A stretch of 64,000 nucleotides of DNA from Bacteroidota bacterium (GTDB lineage Bacteria; Bacteroidota; Bacteroidia; Bacteroidales; TTA-H9), in the NCBI GenBank assembly GCA_003250395.1, contig QKGM01000008.1, positions 33,190-97,189 of the forward strand. Reading direction: 5' to 3'. A model generated the notes under the pieces. That model worked only from the letters and a program-made list of their open reading frames with translations. It did not search any database and was not told the origin of the DNA. A program made the position numbers and the translations under genes. Of this stretch, positions 45,302 to 52,094 are shown in pieces (position 1 is the first letter of the stretch; each line of letters starts with the position of its first letter).

Positions 45302-45694
45302 ATGCTAAGACGATTCATCCGGATTATTTTGTTTTCAGTTTTTTTCTTTTCATTATCAGGTGTTCCTGTTGTTCGGAATGCAACAGGTGATTTGCTGTTA
45401 ACGGTTTTATCCGTAGCACACGATGAGATTCCTGCTCATAGCTTATCTATTTTATCACTAATTGAAAGTGAAAATGAACCGGGTGGAAGTCACGATTGTG
45501 TTTCTGTACCGGTAGTAGTTGTTGTCGACTTACGCCCTGTCAGGATTAAGGGTTTCACAGATATCATCCGTCAGGTTAGCCTTCATGGCGCCAGGTTTTT
45601 CTCTCCAATTGCCGGGGTTACCTCATTGCCCGATATCAAGCAGTTGTATGGTGATGAGTCGCGGTGGATTACCCTTAAATCATTATTGTGTTGA
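45302..45694 (+). CDS. Small secreted protein of unknown function
   Basis: I do not recognise this 130-residue product. It has a hydrophobic N-terminal segment (~5-22, RIILFSVFFFSLSGVPVV) that could be a signal peptide or anchor, a hydrophobic strand CVSVPVVVVVDLRPV in the middle and a C-terminal Cys. A Bacteroidota-type -7 element upstream supports expression. It lies 98 bp before the NhaD-like transporter gene on the same strand and may share its transcript; no functional link can be claimed. Confidence 0.5.
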   Translation: MLRRFIRIILFSVFFFSLSGVPVVRNATGDLLLTVLSVAHDEIPAHSLSILSLIESENEPGGSHDCVSVPVVVVVDLRPVRIKGFTDIIRQVSLHGARFFSPIAGVTSLPDIKQLYGDESRWITLKSLLC

Positions 45695-45792
45695 ACACTC
45701 CTACCTATCAGGTGTTTCTGAATCCGGTCTCATTTCCGGTTATTCCTCCTCTTTTATAGAGGATTAGTGTGTTAAAGTGTTTATATTCAATA

Positions 45793-47103
45793 ATGAAATT
45801 TATGGTTTCTGGTAAAATATTTCGAAAAGCACTTATTGTGCTTCCCCTTTTTTTATTGTGTTCTTCAAATTTGATGGCAGCAGGCGCTATGCCTTCTATA
45901 GGAGGAATTCAACTTGAATTCATCCTTTTTGCCCTGACTTTGGTCGGGGTGGCATTGTTTCATAATAAAACCATGTATGTGGCGCTGACAGGTCTTGCCC
46001 TTGTTCTGGTTTCAAAATTCATTTTTACCCCTGATTTTTCTCTGACTGAGCATATCATTGGGAGTGCAGGAACTGAAGGTGAATGGCGTACTTTAATCAA
46101 TCTAATCGGCTTGCTTTTCGGTTTCGGTATTCTGGCTAAGTATTTCGAGGAATCACGTGTACCGGAATTTTTGCCTAAGTACCTGCCCAACGATTGGAAA
46201 GGAGGACTGGTACTCCTTCTTTTAGTCATGATAATTTCAAGCTTTCTCGATAACATTGCCGCTGCGATGATTGGTGGTACAATTGCACAAGTAGTTTATA
46301 AGGGTAGGGTTCATATCGGATTTCTGGCAGCCATTGTAGCTGCAAGTAATGCTGGTGGTGCAGGAAGTGTTGTTGGTGACACTACAACCACCTTAATGTG
46401 GATCGATGGTGTGAACCCACTTTATGTTACCCATGCTTTTATTGCTTCTATCGGAGCATTTATAGTCTTCGGGGTGTTTGGTGCAATTCAGCAACACAGA
46501 TTTCAGCCTATTCAGTCTGATCCTACACCCGGCCTCGTTATAGATCATGGGAAACTGATTATTGTAGCTCTAATCTTGATTTTTGCCATTCTTGCCAATG
46601 CCTTTCTCGGTTTCCCTGCTGTTGGCGTCTGGGTAGCGATCCTGACCGGTAATTTTTTCCGGAAAGCACATTGGAAGGAATTACAGAATTCATGGCAGGG
46701 AACGGTTTTTCTTTCTTCTCTGGTACTGACTGCCTCTCTTATGCCAGTTGATGAACTACCTGCTGCCTCATGGCAGACTGCATTCTCACTTGGTTTCGTT
46801 TCATCGGTATTCGATAACATCCCACTTACTAAGCTATGCCTTGAGCAAGGAGGTTATGACTGGGGCGTATTGGCATACGCAGTCGGGTTTGGTGGCTCCA
46901 TGATCTGGTTTGGTTCATCAGCAGGTGTCGCTTTAACTAATAAGTTTCCTGAGGCCAGGTCCGTTTTCAGGTATGTCAGGCATGGCTGGCATGTAATTCT
47001 GGCCTATCTGGCGGGCTTTTTTATTATGCTTGGGATGGTTGGCTGGCATCCGCATGCCCCTCATAAAATAAAACCTCAAACGCAAATTGAAGTGAACAAG
47101 TAA
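45793..47103 (+). CDS. NhaD-like ion transporter, second copy
   Basis: The 436-residue product is an ion transporter superfamily (ArsB/NhaD) membrane protein with about eleven hydrophobic segments. Signature blocks are ISSFLDNIAAAMIGG, AASNAGGAGSVVGDTTTTLMWIDG and SSVFDNIPLTKLCLE, with the membrane Asp residues that mark NhaD-type Na+/H+ antiporters, and GSMIWFGSSAGVAL near the end. It lacks the extra hydrophilic tail of the first NhaD homologue and is only distantly similar to it. ATG 45793 is preferred over an in-frame GTG at 45769. The ion carried is uncertain. A terminator follows 24 bp after the stop. Confidence 0.85.
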   Translation: MKFMVSGKIFRKALIVLPLFLLCSSNLMAAGAMPSIGGIQLEFILFALTLVGVALFHNKTMYVALTGLALVLVSKFIFTPDFSLTEHIIGSAGTEGEWRTLINLIGLLFGFGILAKYFEESRVPEFLPKYLPNDWKGGLVLLLLVMIISSFLDNIAAAMIGGTIAQVVYKGRVHIGFLAAIVAASNAGGAGSVVGDTTTTLMWIDGVNPLYVTHAFIASIGAFIVFGVFGAIQQHRFQPIQSDPTPGLVIDHGKLIIVALILIFAILANAFLGFPAVGVWVAILTGNFFRKAHWKELQNSWQGTVFLSSLVLTASLMPVDELPAASWQTAFSLGFVSSVFDNIPLTKLCLEQGGYDWGVLAYAVGFGGSMIWFGSSAGVALTNKFPEARSVFRYVRHGWHVILAYLAGFFIMLGMVGWHPHAPHKIKPQTQIEVNK

Positions 47104-47126
47104 GGCATTTCTGACCGATGATCATT

Positions 47127-47166
47127 AGCCGTTGTTGCTGGTCTTATACATCAACGGCTTTTTTAA
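47127..47166 (+). terminator. Terminator after the second NhaD-like gene
   Basis: AGCCGTTG (47127-47134) pairs with CAACGGCT (47152-47159), followed by a run of T. Confidence 0.8.
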
Positions 47167-47912
47167 TAAGGCGTGCAAAGTAACTATCTTGCCGAAGAAT
47201 CTTTGGCAATACCCTTGCCAAAGTAAGACTATTGTTTTGGTTTAAATATGTTTTTTTAATATTTTTTTCAAAAGCGTTAGTCCAAAAAGTTGATTTATTT
47301 TGGCGACTGATACAACTATCAATTAATCAATGATATGAAATGTTTCAGTGACGTTTGTGATTTCAACCTTCGATCGCGATTTTATCATCTCCGTTAGAAC
47401 TTCTTTCATGATGAATTGGATATCTGTAATTTTAACGGGTATTTATTTGATGTTCATTCAATGGAGAATATGAGCGTAAATATAGCATTTGTAATATATT
47501 GATTGTCAGATGTAAAAACACCAAAGATATACCAAAGATATACCAAAGATAGGGGAAACTGGGAAGATGACCCTTTTTGGTATCTTTTTTATAGGTTTAC
47601 AGTATGTTAGGTGTTATTTAGCTAACTATTGAACCTGACATGGACTTGATAACGAGCCTCGGTTAATAACCCCGATTGAGGGTTTATAAAAAGGGTATTA
47701 TAAAAGATTCTTCCTTGTCATTTTTGTATGCAATAATGAAGCCTTGCTGTTTGATGCTGGTAGAATATTATGTGTGATTAATCTAACAGTTTTTTTCGAT
47801 AGTTACCATAGTCTGACGTTTCGGATAGACAGAATTCGTTACTGACTGTTATCCTGAGACAAATGATTCCTTCCGATGTAGAACAGGATATTATTATGAC
47901 AGTGTAAAAATC
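47167..47912. other. Long gene-free AT-rich region
   Basis: About 750 bp with no supported gene. It holds a tandem 11-bp repeat at 47521-47553 and a nearby inverted partial copy (TTTGGTATCTTTT near 47576). Only very short frames occur (for instance a 20-codon one from 47337). No RNA gene was recognised. Confidence 0.5.
47521..47553. repeat. Tandem 11-bp repeat CCAAAGATATA
   Basis: Two exact units of CCAAAGATATA and a third CCAAAGATAGG. Read on the minus strand each unit contains TATCTTTG, a perfect match to the -7 promoter consensus, so three promoter-like elements are spaced one helical turn apart. Confidence 0.85.
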
Positions 47913-47940
47913 AGAAAAACCGGAATATTCCGGTTTTTCT
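47913..47940. terminator. Bidirectional terminator downstream of bfr
   Basis: A perfect 28 bp palindrome with core CCGGAATATTCCGG flanked by AAAAA and TTTTT. It lies 112 bp beyond the stop of minus-strand bfr and could also stop transcription from the other side. Confidence 0.75.
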
Positions 47941-48052
47941 ATAGATGTCAGAAATTTATTCTATCAATACGATTCAAACCAGCAGTTACATACTAAGTGC
48001 AGTTGATAGTGTCTGATTTGAAGGGTATATCAGTGAAGCTGAACACAAAGAG

Positions 48053-48550
48053 CTATTCTGCAGAAGCTCCCAAGCCACCTGCTTTACTCCGTTCAATGGC
48101 CTGAAGGGCAAGATATTTGTCTCCAAATTTCTCGAGATTTTCAAGCTCCTTCTCAAACTGGTCAAGGTGAACCTCTTCTTCTTCAACAAGTGCTTCAAAC
48201 AATTTCTTTGATACTGAATCGGCATTTTTCGAACATTCATTTGCCCAGTTATTATAATCACGGGCACTTCCTGTTTCCATTTTTGTAGCTAAAACAAGCA
48301 TTTTTTCTACTTCATGGATTTTTTGTACATCTTCTGCAGCCTTCATCTCCACTTCCCCTTTGAGAAACAATACTCTCTCGGCAAGTTTTTCTACATGCAT
48401 CATCTCCGCGATAGCCGTCCTCCGGAACAGATTCGATAGGAGGTCATAACCCAGGTCATCACAACGGAAATGAAAATACATGTACTGATGGACTGCTGAT
48501 AGTTCATCAGCAATGGCTTTGTTTAATAATTCTATACTCTTTTCTTTCAT
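48053..48550 (-). CDS. bfr: Bacterioferritin
   Basis: Bacterioferritin is a 24-subunit shell that oxidises and stores iron. In this 165-residue protein the di-iron ferroxidase ligands are all present: Glu16, Glu49, His52, Glu92, Glu125 and His128 in the usual EXXH spacing. Met50 matches the haem-ligating Met52 of E. coli Bfr (EMMHVEKLAER), so haem binding between subunits is likely. It lies 208 bp downstream of dps on the same strand, and an inverted repeat in the gap may mark an internal stop. Confidence 0.93.
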   Translation of the reverse strand: MKEKSIELLNKAIADELSAVHQYMYFHFRCDDLGYDLLSNLFRRTAIAEMMHVEKLAERVLFLKGEVEMKAAEDVQKIHEVEKMLVLATKMETGSARDYNNWANECSKNADSVSKKLFEALVEEEEVHLDQFEKELENLEKFGDKYLALQAIERSKAGGLGASAE

Positions 48551-48633
48551 GGTAATAGTTTATTTAATAATGGGATAATTTCTGATATTGGTTTATTTGA
48601 ATGAAAATTTGCCAGGGCTGCTGATAAAATGCG

Positions 48634-48715
48634 GATGCCCTGGTTACATTTGATTTGGATATTTTACGCAAATATATGTAAAATTACCTCATCGGTTATA
48701 GACAACCAGGGCATC
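48634..48715. repeat. 12-bp inverted repeat between dps and bfr
   Basis: GATGCCCTGGTT (48634-48645) is the exact reverse complement of AACCAGGGCATC (48704-48715), and a third CCAGGGC arm lies at 48612-48618. The arms can form alternative hairpins in the dps-bfr gap, perhaps ending the perR-dps transcript. Confidence 0.6.
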
Positions 48716-48758
48716 TCTTGTTTCTGTACCAGACATGGAAAGTCAGTCAATCATCGTG

Positions 48759-49232
48759 TTAACCAAGGAAAGCGCTGTACATCCAAACTAGTTTTTCCTG
48801 TGCCCTGATGTAGTCAGAAGCCATTGCATTGGTCCCTTCATCATTCACTTCAGCCGAGAGTGTTAGAATTTCCCGTTGTTTTAACAGCAGGATCGTGAAG
48901 GTTTCTAAAATGCTTCTAACGCTGGCTTTGCCATCTGTGCTGTTTGAGACTGGTTTCACCTGCGACAGCGCAAGGTAATCGTTGAAAGTGTGGAGTGGTG
49001 TTCCCCCAAGAGTCAGAATACGTTCAGCGATTTCGTCTATTTTAAGCTGGAGGTCGGTATAGAGTTCCTCGAATTTCAGGTGAAGTTCGAAGAACTTGTC
49101 TCCTTTGATATTCCAATGGAATCCACGTGTGTTTTGGTAGAATACCTGATAGTTTGCCAGCAGGTCGTTTAGTTTTTCAATGAGTTGGCTTGAACGGGCT
49201 TCATCCAGCCCGATTTGATTCATCGTTTTCAT
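48759..49232 (-). CDS. dps: DNA-protection ferritin Dps
   Basis: Dps forms a 12-subunit shell that uses hydrogen peroxide to oxidise iron and protects DNA. The 157-residue product has the inter-subunit ferroxidase motifs NTRGFHWNIKG (His39) and FFELHLKFEELYTDLQLKIDEIAER (His and acidic ligands), as in the family. Its ATG is 20 bp downstream of the perR stop, and a second ATG three codons in is also possible. The pairing with perR and the PerR box upstream indicate peroxide control. Confidence 0.95.
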   Translation of the reverse strand: MKTMNQIGLDEARSSQLIEKLNDLLANYQVFYQNTRGFHWNIKGDKFFELHLKFEELYTDLQLKIDEIAERILTLGGTPLHTFNDYLALSQVKPVSNSTDGKASVRSILETFTILLLKQREILTLSAEVNDEGTNAMASDYIRAQEKLVWMYSAFLG

Positions 49233-49251
49233 AGTAATTTAATTATAGTAA

Positions 49252-49689
49252 TTAGTTAATAATATCATCTTTCGGTAAATTAAACTGCCCCATGAGCTGA
49301 AGTTTGATGTCGGATATAATAAAGCCGTTGGGGTGTTTGTTTTCAAAATAATTCCGAAGTATTTCATCCAATTCCGGGTCGAAATAATCTTCCACACGAT
49401 CGGAAGAGGTGCAATATAGGTGATGGTGATGATCTGTAACAGCATCATATCGCATGATGTCTGTTTCGGTTTTTACTCTATGAGCCAGATCTTTGGCAAC
49501 AAGAACATCAAGAATATTGTACACTGTTGTGAATGAAAGTCCTGGCAGCTTTTCCTGAACCTTACGGTATATCTCCTCTGCAGTCGGATGATAGTTTGTT
49601 GACAGCGCTTCATACACAGCAACCCGTTGGGGTGTAACTTTCATCCCTTTCCCGGTCAGTTTTCTAATTATATCATTGATATCGGCCAT
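49252..49689 (-). CDS. perR: Peroxide-sensing regulator PerR (Fur family) lacking the structural zinc site
   Basis: PerR represses oxidative-stress genes and is inactivated by metal-catalysed oxidation of its His ligands. The 145-residue product has a winged helix with recognition helix SFTTVYNILDVL. All five regulatory-metal ligands of Bacillus subtilis PerR (His37, Asp85, His91, His93, Asp104) are kept with a constant shift of three: His34, Asp82, His88, His90, Asp101. Asp101 rather than Glu is the residue that separates PerR from Fur. Of the four structural zinc cysteines only the first remains (Cys93), the second being Ser96 and the C-terminal pair absent. A perfect palindrome 38 bp upstream of its ATG fits a PerR box. 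Confidence 0.92.
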   Translation of the reverse strand: MADINDIIRKLTGKGMKVTPQRVAVYEALSTNYHPTAEEIYRKVQEKLPGLSFTTVYNILDVLVAKDLAHRVKTETDIMRYDAVTDHHHHLYCTSSDRVEDYFDPELDEILRNYFENKHPNGFIISDIKLQLMGQFNLPKDDIIN

Positions 49690-49727
49690 ATAAACTGTAA
49701 TGAGATTAAAAACAGAATTAATATTTG

Positions 49728-49744
49728 ATTGTAATAATTACAAT
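49728..49744. promoter_or_regulatory. PerR box upstream of perR-dps
   Basis: ATTGTAATAATTACAAT is a perfect 8-1-8 palindrome. Its core TTGTAATAATTACAA differs from the Bacillus PerR consensus TTATAATNATTATAA by one symmetrical change in each arm. Position before perR implies autoregulation of the perR-dps pair. Confidence 0.72.
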
Positions 49745-49884
49745 TTATAATCAGTTTTGTTCATGAATTATATCAAATTTATTTAAACTGGTTATTGCTA
49801 ACTGATAAGGCATTGGTCTGTTTTGTCCGTGTAATGAGGTCATTATTAACCAGGCCTGTATAATCAGTGAAAGACGAAAGGATG

Positions 49885-49892
49885 TATCTTTG
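49885..49892 (+). promoter_or_regulatory. Promoter -7 element for hldD (TATCTTTG)
   Basis: A perfect TAnnTTTG match 19 bp before the ATG at 49912; it lies inside the longer open frame starting at 49867, so the ATG is the true start. Confidence 0.65.
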
Positions 49893-49911
49893 CATCCTAA
49901 ATCTGAATTCT

Positions 49912-50877
49912 ATGATCGTTGTTACTGGTGCTGCCGGGTTTGTTGGTAGTTGTTTGATAAGCAGGCTTGAGAAGGCTGGCGTGAAAGATATTGTTGCCGT
50001 GGATGATTTTTCACGTGATGATAAAAACCTGAACCTGAAAGCTAAGAATCTTGCAGTTTTAATTGACCGGTTGCATTTTTTCCACTGGCTTGACGAGAAC
50101 CATCAAAGGGTTGATTTTATTTTTCATCTGGGTGCCCGTACAGATACTACAGAGTTTGATGTAAGGGTATTTGATGAACTGAACCTTAATTATACCAAAG
50201 AGGTTTGGCGGAAATGCACAGTTTATTCAATACCTCTTATCTATGCCAGTTCTGCGGCAACATATGGTGGGGGAGAATTGGGATACAGCGATGATCATGA
50301 CCTGATCGAAAAGTTGAAGCCTTTGAACCCATACGGTGAATCAAAGAATGAATTCGATAAATGGATGCTGAAGCAAACCTTAATTCCCCCTTTCTGGGCG
50401 GGATTTAAGTTCTTTAACGTATATGGCCCGAATGAGTATCACAAGGGACGAATGGCTTCGGTGGTTATGCATTCTTTTAATCAAATACGTGATACCGGCA
50501 GGGTAAAACTGTTTCGCTCACATCGCCCGGATTACGCCGATGGGATGCAGTTGCGCGATTTTATTTATGTGGAGGATGTAGTTGAGGTTTTGTACGAAAT
50601 GAGCCTTAAAAGGCCACAATCTGGAATTTATAATCTTGGAACCGGGAAAGCACGTGCTTTTCTCCATTTAGCCAAAGCTGTTTTTGCTTCTCTCGATCTC
50701 GAACCGGTGATCGATTTCGTTGATACTCCGGCTGATATCCGCGATAAATACCAGTACTTTACCGAAGCCCCGATGGAGAAGTTGCGCAATGTCGGTATTT
50801 TAGTTCCCTTTCGTTCGCTTGAGGAAGGTGTTAAAGAGTATGTAAAGAAATATCTGAAAGCAGGAGGATACTGTTGA
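49912..50877 (+). CDS. hldD: ADP-glyceromanno-heptose 6-epimerase HldD
   Basis: HldD converts ADP-D-glycero-manno-heptose to the L-glycero form used for the LPS inner core. The 321-residue product has the SDR nucleotide motif GAAGFVG at 6-12, the catalytic Tyr141-x3-Lys145 (YGESK), and the family-specific FFNVYGPNEYHKGRMASV. The start is ATG 49912, just after a promoter element; the extra upstream codons from GTG 49867 overlap that promoter. It fits the family 9 glycosyltransferase found at 19.8 kb. Confidence 0.95.
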   Translation: MIVVTGAAGFVGSCLISRLEKAGVKDIVAVDDFSRDDKNLNLKAKNLAVLIDRLHFFHWLDENHQRVDFIFHLGARTDTTEFDVRVFDELNLNYTKEVWRKCTVYSIPLIYASSAATYGGGELGYSDDHDLIEKLKPLNPYGESKNEFDKWMLKQTLIPPFWAGFKFFNVYGPNEYHKGRMASVVMHSFNQIRDTGRVKLFRSHRPDYADGMQLRDFIYVEDVVEVLYEMSLKRPQSGIYNLGTGKARAFLHLAKAVFASLDLEPVIDFVDTPADIRDKYQYFTEAPMEKLRNVGILVPFRSLEEGVKEYVKKYLKAGGYC

Positions 50878-51004
50878 GCTTTGAGATGATGAAACTCGTT
50901 TATCTCGTGTAATTTTGAAGGAATTCAGTGTCTGTCAGGTTATCTGGATTAGGTATCCTTTACCTCAGATTATATAAAAGAATATCATCAGTTTTGCCAT
51001 AATC

Positions 51005-51691
51005 TTACCTGTTATTTTTGACTTTTTGGACTACCTCATCGAGCTCGATGACTCTGTAATCAATTCCCATCGACTTAGCATATTCTTCAACTGTGTCTGG
51101 AAAACCAGCCATTTTGCGACATTCATTTACGTGTTCAGGGTCTTTAACAGGCCAAATGAACAGTACTGCTGCCTCTGAACCGGTTACTTTATCCTTTAAT
51201 AACTTCGTCGCGCACTGTGATCCATAAATTTGTTCCTGTTTCCTGTACATCAACATTCTGTCTTCCATGATAGCTACAAACATTTTGTCAATTTCATTTT
51301 TTTCACCCGCCTCCCGGATGATTGGAAAGTAAGTTTCAATTTGATCTGAATGTTGAATGACGAGCCATGCAGTGATGTTTGCTGGTTCACCGACCATTGA
51401 TTTTCCCGGATAGCCGTGAATGGAAATGATATTTTTTACTTCAGCAAGGTTGATGCTATCCTGATATCTGATGATTTTCCATATGTCACGGTCAAAAGCA
51501 GGAAGGTCATAACCCAACTTCCTGAGAATCTCTGACTTTTTCTCTGCAGATATTGACGGTTGAAGCAACTCTCTTAGCGATTGATCTCTGAAGTATATGG
51601 TATCGAGTTTCATCATAAGGCTGGAATCTGATTCCTGAGCCCTGACGATTGAAAAAGAGAGGAAGGTTACCAGGAAAATAGCTGTTTTCAT
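51005..51691 (-). CDS. Secreted DUF6624 protein
   Basis: The 228-residue product has a signal peptide (MKTAIFLVTFLSFSIVRAQ) and a DUF6624-like domain (~75-215), recognised from HGYPGKSMVGEPAN, LVIQHSD, IMEDRMLMYRKQEQIYGSQ and the final PDTVEEYAKSMG. The function is not known. The longer frame upstream of 51691 would bury the signal peptide, so ATG 51691 is chosen. The gene is alone, 404 bp downstream of the TonB receptor. Confidence 0.72.
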   Translation of the reverse strand: MKTAIFLVTFLSFSIVRAQESDSSLMMKLDTIYFRDQSLRELLQPSISAEKKSEILRKLGYDLPAFDRDIWKIIRYQDSINLAEVKNIISIHGYPGKSMVGEPANITAWLVIQHSDQIETYFPIIREAGEKNEIDKMFVAIMEDRMLMYRKQEQIYGSQCATKLLKDKVTGSEAAVLFIWPVKDPEHVNECRKMAGFPDTVEEYAKSMGIDYRVIELDEVVQKVKNNR

Positions 51692-52094
51692 TAATAATTC
51701 ATTTATATGGTTTTTTGAAGTTCTTGGTATTACCTGATCGGATCTACGGGATGAAGATACAGATATTATCAGAATCATAATACTGAATGCATGGCTTTTG
51801 ATCCGACGGTCGACCTGAAGGAAATATAGTCTTCTCTCTTTCAGTTTTGATCCTTCATCCCGGGAAATCAGAAATTGTGATCATTATCCTGCATATTGTG
51901 CCTTATTAATTGTTGTAAAGATATCCACTGAAACCAGATTTGTTAAAACATTAAGTTTTTCATTTGAAAGGAATAAAACGGAAATAAAAGAGGCTGCCAT
52001 TTATACTGGGCAGCCTCTTTCGGTTTAATTTAAGTTGAATAAATTCCTTACAAGGGAATTATTATTCAATTAAAGACATACCGTTTGAAGATTT
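51692..52094. other. Intergenic region between DUF6624 gene and TonB receptor gene
   Basis: Besides the receptor's terminator at 51987-52020, no gene, promoter consensus or repeat was recognised. Confidence 0.5.
51987..52020 (-). terminator. Terminator after the TonB receptor gene
   Basis: AAAGAGGCTGCC (51987-51998) pairs perfectly with GGCAGCCTCTTT (52009-52020) with a 10-base loop, followed on the minus strand by TTATTTCC. It lies 75 bp past the receptor stop. Confidence 0.83.

Noticed and set aside
49867..49911. Upstream GTG extension of hldD
   Set aside because: The extension overlaps the TATCTTTG promoter element, and the family begins at the MIVVTGAAGFVG sequence.
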